DNA of 64,000 nucleotides from positions 1 through 64,000 of the forward strand of contig CAWELH010000006.1 in the NCBI GenBank assembly GCA_963809925.1, given 5' to 3'. A program made the translations under genes and the position numbers. Of this stretch, positions 1 through 10,182 are shown piece after piece; position 1 is the first letter of the stretch, and the number at the start of each line of letters is the position of its first letter. This stretch comes from DASQZK01 sp963809925. Its GTDB lineage: Bacteria; Bacteroidota; Bacteroidia; Bacteroidales; GCA-2748055. A model generated the notes under the pieces. That model saw only the letters and a list, made by a program, of their open reading frames with translations, had not been told where the DNA came from and did no database searches.

Positions 1-3000
1 CAGTCAAGCCACCGGTAACCCCGGAAGGATAATTCACATCCAGATCGTATCTCCAGTCTCCGGTTTGATTTGTTGGGTTGCTAATATTTATAAATACTGA
101 ACCATCATAACAAACAGTGTCATCCATACTAACCACAATCCGGGGTTTTGGATTTATATAAAGCGTAAAGAGTGTATCGTTGCCGTTGCCACATTCTCCG
201 TCACCATCACCCGGATTAATATGCGGTGTAAAATGATAAGTAACCGCCTGAACAGCCAGTGTACTGTTTATCAGATCGTCGGTCAGTGACAAATCCGTAA
301 GGTCGGAAGCATCCAGGAACGTGCCGGAAACACCAACGGGATAATTTACATCAAGGTCATATCTCCAATCGCCCGTCTGGTTTGATGGATTTGAGATGAT
401 GAAGTTCGTGCTTCCGTCAAAACACAATGTGTCATCAGCCGAAACTTCTATTCCTGGCTTTGGATTGATATAAACAGTGATCAGGGTGTCCTTTCCTTCG
501 TTGCACTCACTCCCGCCGTCACCGGGATCAATATGTGGAGTAAAATGATAGGACACCATCTGTACAGCAAGGGTACTGTTTGTAAGGTTATCCGTGAGCG
601 CTACTGCAGAAATCCCGGGAAGATCGGTGAGATTTCCGGATACACCCGGCGGATAGGTCACATCCAGATCATACCGCCACGATCCTGTCCCGTTTGACGG
701 GTTGACAATAACAATATCGGCAATACCGTCATAGCAAAGCGTATCATCCACACTGATATCGATCCCTGGCTTAGGATTGATATAGACCTCAATCAGCGTA
801 TCGATGCCATCAGCGCATTCGCCGTCGCCATCACCCGGATCAATATGCGGAGTAAAATGATAGGTAACCGTCTGAACATTCAGGGTAGTGTTCATCAGGT
901 TATCGGTCAGCGACAGATCCATCAGGTTTGAAGCATCAGCCAGCGTGCCGGTAACTCCCACCGGATAGGTAATATCAAGGTCGTAGCGCCATTCACCAGT
1001 CTGGTTTGTGGGATTTGAGATGGTAAAGTCGGTGGAGCCGTCATAGCATAATGTATCGTCTACCGCCACATTGATCCTCGGTTGTGGATTGATGTAGATG
1101 GTAATCAGCGTATCTCTTCCACCTGCGCATTCACCATCGCCATCACCCGGATCGATATGAGGAGTGAATAGGTAGGTCACCGTCTGAACATTCAGGGTAG
1201 TGTTCGTCAGGTTATCGGTCAGCGACAGATCTGTCAGGTTTGAAGCATCGGATAGTGTGCCGGTAACTCCCACAGGAAAGGTTACATCCATATCATACCT
1301 CCACTCTCCGGTATGTCCCGTAGGGTTCGTTATCGTAAAGTCAGTGGAACCGTCATAGCACAAAGTATCATCCACGGCCACATTGATCCTCGGTTGCGGG
1401 TTGATGTAAATGGTAATCAGTGTATCTCTTCCACCTGCGCATTCCCCATCGCCGTCACCCGGATCGATATGCGGGGTGAAGTGATAGGTAATGGTTTGTA
1501 CTAATAATGTTGAGTTAACCAGGTTATCGGTCAGCGACAAGTCTGTCAGATTTGAAGCATCCGACAGGGTGCCGGTAACTCCCACCGGATAGGTTACATC
1601 AAAATCATACCTCCACTCACCGGTTTGGTTGGTGGGATTTGAGATGGTAAAGTCAGTGGAGCCGTCATAGCATAACGTATCATCAACGGCCACATTGATC
1701 CTTGGTTGTGGGTTGATGTAAATGGTAATCAGCGTATCAATACCACCTCCACATTCTCCGTCGCCATCGCCAGGATCGATATGCGGAGTGAAGTGATAGG
1801 TAACCATCTGAACATTCAGGGTCGTGTTCATCAGGTTATCGGTCAGCGATAGGTCTGTCAGATTTGAAGCATCTGTCAGCGTGCCGGTAACTCCCACCGG
1901 ATAAGTTACATCAAAGTCGTATCTCCACTCACCGGTATGTCCTGTAGGGTTCGTGATCGTAAAGTCGGTGGAGCCGTCATAACATAATGTATCATCAACG
2001 GCCACAACGATCCTCGGTTGTGGATTGATGTAGACGGTAATCAGCGTATCTCTTCCACCTGCGCATTCGCTGTCACCATCGCCCGGATCGATATGAGGAG
2101 TGAATAGGTAGGTAACTGCCTGAACATTCAGGGTAGTGTTCAGAAGGTTATCAGTCAGTGAACCAGAGGAAATGCTCGTAAGGTCGATGAGATCACCGCT
2201 GATGCCGGGGGGATATGTAACATCAAGGTCATATCTCCAGGTCCCCGTCGGACTTCCAGGATTGCTGATATTAACTTCAACCATACCGTCATAGCAAAGT
2301 GTATCATCAATGGTAACCAAAACTTGTGGCTGTGGATTGATGTACACGGTGATCAGTGTGTCTCTGCCACCGGCACATTCACCATCGACATCACCGGGAT
2401 CGATATGAGGGGTGAAGTGATAGGTCACCGCCTGAACAGACAGGGTACTGTTCAGAAGGTGATCATTAAACAACAGGTCCGTTAAATTTGAAGCATCGGA
2501 CAATTCGCCGGTGACACCTGACGGATAATTCACATCGAGGTTATACCTCCACTCACCAGTCTGTCCAGCAGGATTAGAAATCACGAGATCGGCAGTACCA
2601 TTGTAACACAAGGTATCATCGGTGGATACTGCAATCAAAGGTCTCGGATTGATATAAACACTGATCAGGGTATCATTCCCACCCACACATTCACCATCAC
2701 CATCGCCAGGATCGATATGAGGGGTAAAATGGTAGGTCACTGTCTGAACAGCCAGGGAGCTGTTCAGAAGGTTATCGGTCAGTGAAAGGCTGGTCTGATC
2801 TGAAGCATCGGCCAAACCACCGGTAACACCGGCCGGGTAGGTTACATCGAGATCATAGCTCCACCCGCCAGTCTGGGCAGTTGGATTTGAAATTGTAAAC
2901 TGAGTGGAGCCATCATAACAAAGTGTGTCATCCGCCATCACAAGGATTTGTGGCTGAGGGTTGATGTAGACGGTGATCATCGTATCATCACCTGCTCCGC

Positions 3001-3245
3001 AATCCGGATCACCATCGCCACCTGCAGTATGCGGGATGAAATGATAGCTCACCGTCTGAACCGTCAGGGTATTGTTCAGAATGTTATCGGTCAGTGCCAG
3101 GTTCGTTAGGTCTGACGCATCAGCAAGAGTACCACTCACTCCGGCGGGGTAACTTACGTCAAGATTATATCTCCATGCTCCGGTCTGCCCGCCCGGATTG
3201 GAAACCACAAATTGAACCGGATCGTTAAAACAAATTGTATCATCC
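1..3245 (-). repeat. Tandem 312-bp coding repeat, ten units plus a partial
   Basis: A landmark encoding HIDPGDGDGE recurs near 212, 525, 837, 1150, 1461, 1773, 2085, 2397 and 2709, and in a divergent form near 3024. The period is 312 bp (104 codons). Units between about 840 and 2100 are nearly identical over long stretches, while the outermost unit (3000-3245) is clearly diverged. The array continues past position 1. Confidence 0.92.
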
Positions 3246-5185
3246 GAACTTACCACAACACGGGGAACGGGATTAACCCAGACAGAAACAGGGATCTGAG
3301 CAAGATCGCAGGTCCCGTAAATAGTGGGTGTGATGGTATACAAGACTTCTTCCGCCTGATTACCGGTATTGATCAAATTCTGAGAGAAACTGTAGGGAAA
3401 TCCCAGGATCCCTCCGTCATATGACCCTCCCGAGTATCCTGATACGTTCGCATTCGGTGTGACGGTCCATGTGTATAATACAGCACTGAATGAGTTATTC
3501 ACATTGAACATTACCGCATCGCCAGTACAAATCGTATCATCCACCGGAAGGAAGACCGGATCAGGACTTGTTGAATACTCAACAGTGACCGTGGACTGAC
3601 AGGTTGAAATATTTCCGGCAATATCTGTGATGGTCAGTATCACAGTATTGGCCCCAATATCCTCACAATTAAAACTTGTTTTGTTGATTGCTTTGCTTTG
3701 AATTCCACAATTATCGAAGGATCCGTTATCGATGTCATCTGCCGACAGAGTAATTTCACCGGTTCCTTCATCCAGCTGTATTGTGATATCTTTACACAAC
3801 GCGGTGGGTGATATGGTATCCCGGACTGTCAGAGTAAACGAGGGGTAAAGCACATTTCCATGTCCATCGTCGATCGTAAAATCAATGTCCCGGGTTGTTC
3901 CATCCCCGTTAAGTATTGTTCCCTGTACCGGATCCTGGCTGATAGCCGGGGCTCCACAATTATCTCCAACCGTGAAGAGATTCGTATAATCCGGTATTAC
4001 GAAGTTGCAGGAGTTATCCAGATATTCAGTTTTGTCTCCGGGTTCCACTGTTATTACCGGGCGGATCGTGTCCTCTACCGTGACGGTCACATGACGTATG
4101 CTCATATTTGAGTGACTGTCCGTCAGCGTAACATCAACAATATTGTCACCGGTATCTTCACAGTGAAAATTGGTCTGACTTAGTGTAAGGGAAGATAAGG
4201 TGCAGTTATCGTCACTACCGAGATCCACATCACTGCCATTAATTGATGCTGCACCCGAACCATCCAGGTAGATGGTCAAATTACTCTTGAGAAGAGGCGT
4301 TGGCGAAATGGTATCGAGGACTGTAATCCGGGAATTACAGGTGGCAGTATTACCTACCTCATCTTTAACGGTGACTAAGATAACAGGATCAACACCAACA
4401 TCACTGCAGTAAAATGATGATTTGCTGAGAGCTATTGTTTTTACAATGCAATTATCCGTGATACTACCATCGATAAAAGAACTGTCTATAACTGCTTCCC
4501 CTGAAGCATTGATATATACGGTAGTATCCTTACATGTGGCATTGGGCGAAATAATATCACCAATACCGACATACATATTTGTTGATGTCGAGGAACACCC
4601 TGTCAGCGAGTTCGTATCTGTCACTTTAATATGGCCATCCGGACCCGCGCCCCACACAGCGGAAATATGTGCAGTTCCAATACCTTGGTATACTCCTCCG
4701 CCTGATAGAACCCAGGTAAAGGTATGTCCGGAAAGAGAGTCAACAGAATATGATGAATAAGAGGAAGGACAAACATCGAAATCTCCTGCGATGACAGGAG
4801 TTAACGGCAAAGCATTGACGGTGATGTAATTTGGTTTGTTAAGGGTAAGATTAGGACCAGTCCGGTGAACTTTAAGTGAAACAGTTTTAGATCCTGATGT
4901 GGTATATCTTACTGTAAGTGGCACCTTATCATAAACAGTTGTATCGAAAGGTTGGGCACCGGCACCAAAATGCCACTCGTAAGATGAATCAGCGGTAGTC
5001 GTCGAAGTATTTGAGAATGTTACGACCTCTCCGGCACAAATCACAGTATCATCCGCGGAAAAGTGAACCTCTTCCTGGGCATGCAGACCTTGCGACTGGA
5101 AAAGACAGACAGTCAGGCACAGTATGCCTAAGAGCCTTGTAATACCCGCAAGACTTGTCTTTGTATTTCCCTGAGGTAGGATCAT
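1..5185 (-). CDS. Giant secreted PKD-like/HYR-like repeat protein (3' end off window)
   Basis: One frame stays open from the ATG at 5185 to the window edge (1,728 codons), so the C-terminus is missing. Residues 1-38 form a Sec signal peptide (hydrophobic core LLGILCLTVCLF, likely cleavage after LHAQ). A PKD-like domain follows, then several HYR-like immunoglobulin-type modules with recurring 'DTISP' and 'DNC' motifs (about 5000-3600), then ten or more PKD-like units of 104 residues to the edge. Each unit carries DDTxC near its start and, in most, a PGDGDGEC loop near its end: two cysteines and an acidic loop that could bind calcium. This architecture is typical of very large T9SS-exported adhesins, and a C-terminal sorting domain would be expected beyond the edge. 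The adhesin role is inferred; the reading frame and repeats are seen directly. Confidence 0.85.
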   Translation of the reverse strand, partial: MILPQGNTKTSLAGITRLLGILCLTVCLFQSQGLHAQEEVHFSADDTVICAGEVVTFSNTSTTTADSSYEWHFGAGAQPFDTTVYDKVPLTVRYTTSGSKTVSLKVHRTGPNLTLNKPNYITVNALPLTPVIAGDFDVCPSSYSSYSVDSLSGHTFTWVLSGGGVYQGIGTAHISAVWGAGPDGHIKVTDTNSLTGCSSTSTNMYVGIGDIISPNATCKDTTVYINASGEAVIDSSFIDGSITDNCIVKTIALSKSSFYCSDVGVDPVILVTVKDEVGNTATCNSRITVLDTISPTPLLKSNLTIYLDGSGAASINGSDVDLGSDDNCTLSSLTLSQTNFHCEDTGDNIVDVTLTDSHSNMSIRHVTVTVEDTIRPVITVEPGDKTEYLDNSCNFVIPDYTNLFTVGDNCGAPAISQDPVQGTILNGDGTTRDIDFTIDDGHGNVLYPSFTLTVRDTISPTALCKDITIQLDEGTGEITLSADDIDNGSFDNCGIQSKAINKTSFNCEDIGANTVILTITDIAGNISTCQSTVTVEYSTSPDPVFLPVDDTICTGDAVMFNVNNSFSAVLYTWTVTPNANVSGYSGGSYDGGILGFPYSFSQNLINTGNQAEEVLYTITPTIYGTCDLAQIPVSVWVNPVPRVVVSSDDTICFNDPVQFVVSNPGGQTGAWRYNLDVSYPAGVSGTLADASDLTNLALTDNILNNTLTVQTVSYHFIPHTAGGDGDPDCGAGDDTMITVYINPQPQILVMADDTLCYDGSTQFTISNPTAQTGGWSYDLDVTYPAGVTGGLADASDQTSLSLTDNLLNSSLAVQTVTYHFTPHIDPGDGDGECVGGNDTLISVYINPRPLIAVSTDDTLCYNGTADLVISNPAGQTGEWRYNLDVNYPSGVTGELSDASNLTDLLFNDHLLNSTLSVQAVTYHFTPHIDPGDVDGECAGGRDTLITVYINPQPQVLVTIDDTLCYDGMVEVNISNPGSPTGTWRYDLDVTYPPGISGDLIDLTSISSGSLTDNLLNTTLNVQAVTYLFTPHIDPGDGDSECAGGRDTLITVYINPQPRIVVAVDDTLCYDGSTDFTITNPTGHTGEWRYDFDVTYPVGVTGTLTDASNLTDLSLTDNLMNTTLNVQMVTYHFTPHIDPGDGDGECGGGIDTLITIYINPQPRINVAVDDTLCYDGSTDFTISNPTNQTGEWRYDFDVTYPVGVTGTLSDASNLTDLSLTDNLVNSTLLVQTITYHFTPHIDPGDGDGECAGGRDTLITIYINPQPRINVAVDDTLCYDGSTDFTITNPTGHTGEWRYDMDVTFPVGVTGTLSDASNLTDLSLTDNLTNTTLNVQTVTYLFTPHIDPGDGDGECAGGRDTLITIYINPQPRINVAVDDTLCYDGSTDFTISNPTNQTGEWRYDLDITYPVGVTGTLADASNLMDLSLTDNLMNTTLNVQTVTYHFTPHIDPGDGDGECADGIDTLIEVYINPKPGIDISVDDTLCYDGIADIVIVNPSNGTGSWRYDLDVTYPPGVSGNLTDLPGISAVALTDNLTNSTLAVQMVSYHFTPHIDPGDGGSECNEGKDTLITVYINPKPGIEVSADDTLCFDGSTNFIISNPSNQTGDWRYDLDVNYPVGVSGTFLDASDLTDLSLTDDLINSTLAVQAVTYHFTPHINPGDGDGECGNGNDTLFTLYINPKPRIVVSMDDTVCYDGSVFINISNPTNQTGDWRYDLDVNYPSGVTGGLT

Positions 5186-5352
5186 AAAAATATTTTGCCC
5201 TGAATCAAAATATTCGGCCATAAAGATGACCATACTTTTCGTGGAATAGTTGCTTCAATCCTACTCCAGGAAAAGAGTGTCTAAAATATAAAATTATTTA
5301 CGTTTATACGGTACTTTTGCAAGTAGGTTATGAAGAATTGATATTTAATAAG

Positions 5353-6078
5353 TTAATAGTACAATTCTTTTAAAATTCCATAAGAATTTAAATTATCCAA
5401 CCTGAAGTGATGGTAAGAATAAAACCGTATTAATTCTTCGAGCAGTGCATTCCTCTGATGATGAGAAAATTTTTGAGAGGAGCCTTCGGCATAATTCATA
5501 TCCAGCAGTTTTGCGAGAATACCTGCCACATCAGAATCAAGGAAATGAAAATGTTGCGGGGAGCCGGTATTGAAGGTGCCCTCCCTTATATCAAAAATGA
5601 CCTCTGTTCCGCTGATCTCTTTCAAAGGAAGAATGCCAAGAAACCTGGTAAGCTTCATAAGAAACAACAGATGAAAATTAGCAGTACCCTCAGTGTGAAT
5701 ATCGAAATATTCGATTGAATTAATCAGAAAATCAAACAGGGCCTGATCGGCTTCTTCCTGGCGGATCGTTTTGTACAACACTTCCGCCATAAACATCGCC
5801 TGCGCACTTTTACTAACATCATAGGGGTAAACAGAGAAATTTTCTGCCAGAGACATTTCTTTGACCAGCTGGATATCCTGTTTTTCTTTTCGGTAAAATT
5901 CGAAATTAAGCACAAAGAGGGCCTGGATTAAATTGGCCTTATGTCTGGTTCTCCGACCGCGGATACCCTTGATGATAAAAGATTTCCGCCCGAATTTTTC
6001 CGTAAAAACATGGGTAATAATGCTTGATTCCCCAAATTTAAAATGATGAAGTACAATTCCTCTGGTTTTCTCAAGCAT
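5353..6078 (-). CDS. recO: DNA repair protein RecO
   Basis: RecO loads RecA on SSB-coated single-stranded DNA together with RecR and anneals complementary strands in the RecF pathway. The 241-residue length is normal for the family. The N-terminal OB-fold begins MLEKTRGIVLHHFKFGESS and contains the characteristic GRKSFIIKGIRG stretch. The helical C-terminal half lacks the zinc-binding cysteines present in some RecO proteins. It starts 8 nt after the stop of the porZ-like gene, so the two are probably co-transcribed. Confidence 0.95.
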   Translation of the reverse strand: MLEKTRGIVLHHFKFGESSIITHVFTEKFGRKSFIIKGIRGRRTRHKANLIQALFVLNFEFYRKEKQDIQLVKEMSLAENFSVYPYDVSKSAQAMFMAEVLYKTIRQEEADQALFDFLINSIEYFDIHTEGTANFHLLFLMKLTRFLGILPLKEISGTEVIFDIREGTFNTGSPQHFHFLDSDVAGILAKLLDMNYAEGSSQKFSHHQRNALLEELIRFYSYHHFRLDNLNSYGILKELYY

Positions 6079-6086
6079 TGGATTAA

Positions 6087-8375
6087 TCAGTGTATAAACA
6101 ACAATTTCGTAACGTGTGTAAGCGAGCCATCCTCATTGGTACAAAATACAAGGTATACACCAGTGCTCACCCTGTCGCCGTTCAGATTGTTCCCGTTCCA
6201 GACAGCCCTGCCTCCCATTGAAATAGCCTCGTAGACCAAATTTCCGTTCAGATCGGTAATTTTTAAATAGGTGTTTTCCACGAGTCCGTTAATGACAATA
6301 TCACCATGATATTCCGGTCTTACCGGGTTTGGAAAAACATACACATCATTAAACGCAGCATCCGGGCCGGTAGCATCCCCAACATAGGAAATGATGCCAT
6401 TGAATGTGCCAAAAAAGACTTCCCCGTTTTTGTCATCGATGGCAATATCCGTGATAGAATTGGAAAGAAGGGGGCTGTTGTCTGTGTTAAAAGAGTGGAT
6501 CTGTGTAAGTCCGTCATCCGACACCAGAAATACGCCTCCGCTTTTTGTGCCCAGCCATTTTCTGTTAGCACCATCGACCTCAATATCAGTAACCGTTTCG
6601 GTACTCAGAAGTAAATCTGCATTCAATGTTCCGTCGTTCCGTGGGACCTTCACCGGCCGTGCATAGAACAGATCATCACCAAAAATCCGTGACGGGCTGT
6701 CGTAAATCAGGATGCCGGCGTTCGTGCCCAACCAAATACTGCCTTGATGGTCTTCGGCAATCGATTGTACATCGTTAGTTATTAGTTTATTATTCACGTC
6801 GACCACGGTAAGTTTCCGGAAGCGGTCATCATCGGTATTGTCGATCGTGCCATTATAGTCGTAAACAAAAATTCCATTCCCGCCGGGTAACAACATCCAG
6901 ATCAGATCATCGCGCGTCACAATGATCTTACCAATATTGGGCGCATTCAATACCGTCCCAATGGCAAAGCTTTGCCAGGTACCATCCGGTTTAAGGACTG
7001 ACAACGGACTGTTGACACCAGAATTTGGTACCCAAAGGTTTTTGTGGCTGTCAAATGCCAGACCGCCAATCCTGATAAACTTTCCACCTGGTATAATACT
7101 TTGTAATGAACTGTTATCCACATCGTAGGCTTTCAGGAACTTATTGTCCATAAATTCCAGGAGTCCATAACCCCAGGTGCCGATATAATAGTGGGAAGTG
7201 TTCTCACTGTCCATTGCAATGGCAACAGGATCACGGTACTCTCCTGACACCCAGTTATTCCAACTTTGATTTTCGTAGCGGTATATGTATGCCGGCCTGA
7301 ACTGGTTGTTCAATCCCGAAGTATATCCACCCCCAACACCGAGCAGCTTTCCTCCGGCATCTGCAAGAGCAACGATGTTTAAATCAAACGGCCCGTTGGG
7401 ATAGACTGTAAACAATTCTTCACCAGTACGGCTTCTGATCAGCCCTCTTCCGTCATCCGCAACCCAGAGCGTATTATCAGCAGTAAGCCTGGCATAGGCC
7501 GGATGCCCCGTCTCTGCTTCCCTGACCAGCCCGCCTGTCTCACTGATCACCTGTACTGTCTGACCGGCACATACTACGAGATTTTTACCCTCAGCGGATA
7601 AATTGTTGACAATGGTTGACGCATAGTCCTGAAAAAGTTCCCAGGCATCGTCCCTGAGAACATATACCTGATCGAGATCTCCCTGTGAACTCAGAAGATT
7701 AACATAGACCAGATTATCCGTCGATGCCAGAGCGGTACAGCGGAATCCGGACGAGGGCAGACTATTAATTTTGTGCCAGTTATTATAATCAATTAGATTT
7801 TGATCCTCCAGGTTTGCGCTATACAGACCTTCATCGGTGGCGGCAAAAATATCATTGCCATAATTAGTCAGCGCATTAATCTTTAATTGCATACCCTGAT
7901 CCCCAATCAGATACGTTTCCCTGATCTCTCTCTTGGTCAAATCGAGCCTGACAATTCCAAAACCACAGGCCAGATAAGCATCTGTACCAATAAAATGAAT
8001 ATCATAGATATTTTTATCGCCAATGATCTGCTTCCGTTTAATATCCGGTATATTATAAATCTGGTTCCCCTTAACGAGGTCTATGTTTGCATTGGTATAG
8101 GCAATGATAAGATTTCCGGTTTCCTCAGAGTATGCAAGGGTTGATATTTCGAAATCGGAAAGACCATCCTCCTTTGAAAACTTTTGAATGCTGTGATCCT
8201 GGTCGTCATAATAAAACATACCCCCATGTGTAGAACAAAATATTCGATGCTCGGTAATTGCCAAGCTAAATGCTTTGTTGTATGGGAGATAGCTGGTCCA
8301 TGTCCCAAGCGGCGCCTGGGGTAGAACCGATAGAAAAATATAGATGCCTGTAAGGGTTAGGATCGTTTTTTTCAC
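6087..8375 (-). CDS. porZ: PorZ-like T9SS protein with beta-propellers and sorting domain
   Basis: Of 762 residues, 1-20 form a signal peptide (TILTLTGIYIFLSVL). Two stretches of propeller blades follow, with repeated IWLGTNAGI-, KWLGTKSGG- and FFGTFNGI-type motifs. The last 85 residues are a T9SS type A sorting domain (VYVFPNP ... LVYEA ... STGVYLV ... KLLF). In Porphyromonas gingivalis, PorZ has this layout and length and works in the cell-surface attachment complex of T9SS. Placement next to recO fits Bacteroidota genomes as I recall them. The start is GTG at 8375, chosen because the signal peptide follows directly. Orthology to PorZ rather than to another propeller protein is inferred. 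Confidence 0.75.
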   Translation of the reverse strand: MKKTILTLTGIYIFLSVLPQAPLGTWTSYLPYNKAFSLAITEHRIFCSTHGGMFYYDDQDHSIQKFSKEDGLSDFEISTLAYSEETGNLIIAYTNANIDLVKGNQIYNIPDIKRKQIIGDKNIYDIHFIGTDAYLACGFGIVRLDLTKREIRETYLIGDQGMQLKINALTNYGNDIFAATDEGLYSANLEDQNLIDYNNWHKINSLPSSGFRCTALASTDNLVYVNLLSSQGDLDQVYVLRDDAWELFQDYASTIVNNLSAEGKNLVVCAGQTVQVISETGGLVREAETGHPAYARLTADNTLWVADDGRGLIRSRTGEELFTVYPNGPFDLNIVALADAGGKLLGVGGGYTSGLNNQFRPAYIYRYENQSWNNWVSGEYRDPVAIAMDSENTSHYYIGTWGYGLLEFMDNKFLKAYDVDNSSLQSIIPGGKFIRIGGLAFDSHKNLWVPNSGVNSPLSVLKPDGTWQSFAIGTVLNAPNIGKIIVTRDDLIWMLLPGGNGIFVYDYNGTIDNTDDDRFRKLTVVDVNNKLITNDVQSIAEDHQGSIWLGTNAGILIYDSPSRIFGDDLFYARPVKVPRNDGTLNADLLLSTETVTDIEVDGANRKWLGTKSGGVFLVSDDGLTQIHSFNTDNSPLLSNSITDIAIDDKNGEVFFGTFNGIISYVGDATGPDAAFNDVYVFPNPVRPEYHGDIVINGLVENTYLKITDLNGNLVYEAISMGGRAVWNGNNLNGDRVSTGVYLVFCTNEDGSLTHVTKLLFIH

Positions 8376-8508
8376 GGACAGTAATTTTTATTATTTAAAT
8401 ACGAAAAATAATATCTGATAGTATCTTACGAATAGAATATTCCTCCATATCAGGACGTCAAAATGCTGATTTTATCTTATCTGGTGATAATTTCATCCCT
8501 GAGAATTA

Positions 8509-9105
8509 CTACCTGTTGTTGAGAAATTCAACCAGTCCTGACATCGCCCTTGCACGATGACTGATCAGATTCTTCTCAGAAAGTTGCATTTCGGCAAAGG
8601 TCAATTCGTATCCTTCAGGAATGAAAACCGGATCGTAGCCAAAGCCAAGAGATCCTCTCGGACTTGCAATGATCCTCCCCGCAACAGTCCCTTCGAATTG
8701 AAATTCGTCTCCCCCGATGATCAGTGAAACCACGGTTCTGAACCTGGCAGAACGGTCGTTACTATCTCTTAGTTTTAGTAATAATTTATGGATATTCCCG
8801 GCTACGACATCCATGTCGGGGAAAACCGGAACCCCGGTTCTTGAATACCGGGCGGAGAAAACTCCGGGTTCGCCATCGAGAGCTTTTACTTCCAGCCCGG
8901 TATCATCGGCAAAGCAATTTAACTTCCATTTGTCGTAAATGAAGCGGGCCTTTTGTGATGCATTCTGTTCCAGCGTAAGGAAATCTTCCGGAATTTCCGT
9001 AGTAATTCCGACGTCTGAAAGTCCGAGTATGTGGTAACGTTGATTAACAAGGGTCCGGATTTCCTGCAATTTATGCCTGTTGTTTGTGGCAAAGACCAGG
9101 TCCAT
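8509..9105 (-). CDS. rdgB: Non-canonical purine NTP pyrophosphatase (RdgB/HAM1)
   Basis: The enzyme hydrolyses ITP, dITP and XTP to the monophosphate and pyrophosphate, keeping deaminated purines out of nucleic acids. The 198-residue length is standard. Family motifs are the N-terminal FATNNRHKLQEI nucleotide loop, FADDTGLEV with the catalytic acidic residues, GVFSARYS, GFGYDPVF and SHRARA near the C-terminus. It lies 133 nt downstream-to-upstream from the porZ-like gene on the same strand and may share its transcript. Confidence 0.96.
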   Translation of the reverse strand: MDLVFATNNRHKLQEIRTLVNQRYHILGLSDVGITTEIPEDFLTLEQNASQKARFIYDKWKLNCFADDTGLEVKALDGEPGVFSARYSRTGVPVFPDMDVVAGNIHKLLLKLRDSNDRSARFRTVVSLIIGGDEFQFEGTVAGRIIASPRGSLGFGYDPVFIPEGYELTFAEMQLSEKNLISHRARAMSGLVEFLNNR

Positions 9106-9252
9106 ATCAGTTAAGAATATAAATTAGTAAACTTCAAAGATCATCATTTCCTGGTAATGTGAGTGATTTTTTAGTGATCAACCATCACATTATCCGGTAA
9201 GCTGAGCTTAATAGTTTACTTTCCTATAGCAGGGGTTAGCGATTACGGGTGA

Positions 9253-10089
9253 TTATCCGCCTGTTGCGCTGAAACCCGAAGCAAGCTTTGCAGGTTTGGA
9301 ATTCAGGCATAGTACAGGGATAGCCTCAGGATTGGCAATGATATATTGTTCCCTGGCAGCAATAATATAATCGAAGAATCCGATATCCCTTGTTACAAGA
9401 ACAAGGATCATGCTTGCTTCAACTTCCTTTGCAAAATCAACAGTTTCTTTATCGAAAGACTTCTTCCCGGCAGCAGTATGGATTTCATATTCTATATCAT
9501 TATTTTTAAGATAGCTCTCAGTATAATGCAGGTTTGATGCGATTTTTCTCCTGAAACCTCGATCCGATGATTTTCTTTTGAAGAGAATGAATTTAGAATG
9601 AAAATGGCTGGAAAGGTAATAAATCCAGTGTACCTTCTCCTTGGTTTCACTTCTGAAATCGATCGGAAACACAATTTTACTGATCTTATCTGTCAGGGGC
9701 TTGTTCTGAATAACCATGAAGGGTACCTTTGAATTGGCAAGCACTTTCAGCGCCCAGCTACCGGTAATTTTCTGCATCCCCTTTCTGCCATGTGTACCCA
9801 TAATGACCATCTCTGCTTTATCCTCATGAGCAACACTCCTTATGGTATCGAAAATGTTCCCGGCCTTTATCAGCGGAAGCGTTGTAATCCCGGTTGCGAT
9901 CATTAGTTCTTTGGCTTTCGTTTGGAGCTTTTCCAGTGACGGTTTGATATCCTTCTCCCTCTCGACAATATGAAGTAAAATGATTTCACGGTTGATCAAC
10001 CTTGAAATTTTCACGGCATGAGCATAGGCGTTTTCTGCTACAGCTGTAAAATCCCAGGGTACGATGACGGGTTTGCTAATATTTTCCAT
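9253..10089 (-). CDS. Tandem universal stress protein (UspA family)
   Basis: A 278-residue cytoplasmic protein built of two Usp domains. The first (about 1-145) starts KPVIVPWDFTAVAENAYAHA and has an ATP-binding type loop, MGTHGRKGMQKITGS. The second (about 150-278) starts KIVFPIDFRSETKEKV and lacks the glycine-rich loop, so only the first domain is likely to bind ATP. Such proteins respond to starvation or stress, but no specific partner is indicated here. It is transcribed divergently from the cyclase gene at 10183. Confidence 0.9.
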   Translation of the reverse strand: MENISKPVIVPWDFTAVAENAYAHAVKISRLINREIILLHIVEREKDIKPSLEKLQTKAKELMIATGITTLPLIKAGNIFDTIRSVAHEDKAEMVIMGTHGRKGMQKITGSWALKVLANSKVPFMVIQNKPLTDKISKIVFPIDFRSETKEKVHWIYYLSSHFHSKFILFKRKSSDRGFRRKIASNLHYTESYLKNNDIEYEIHTAAGKKSFDKETVDFAKEVEASMILVLVTRDIGFFDYIIAAREQYIIANPEAIPVLCLNSKPAKLASGFSATGG

Positions 10090-10134
10090 TTAAACCGGGA
10101 TTTTAAGTTATTATTAATATTATCATTATTTAAT

Positions 10135-10142
10135 TAAATTTG
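10135..10142 (+). promoter_or_regulatory. Possible -7 box of the cyclase gene
   Basis: TAAATTTG matches the Bacteroidota -7 consensus TAnnTTTG 41 nt before the cyclase ATG. No TTG stands about 20 nt upstream (only TTA/TAT in an AT-rich stretch), so the assignment is weak. Confidence 0.3.
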
Positions 10143-10182
10143 GCTCAAGGGTAACGCCGGTAACCTGTTTATCGTACAAGTT

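Noticed and set aside
1..3245. Regular repeats as a CRISPR array
   Set aside because: The 312-bp period is in frame with a protein and has no short repeat/spacer alternation or cas genes.
4422..4760. 112-codon plus-strand frame inside the giant gene
   Set aside because: It lies antisense to the continuous minus-strand frame, which has signal peptide and repeat domains. Its translation has no domain character.
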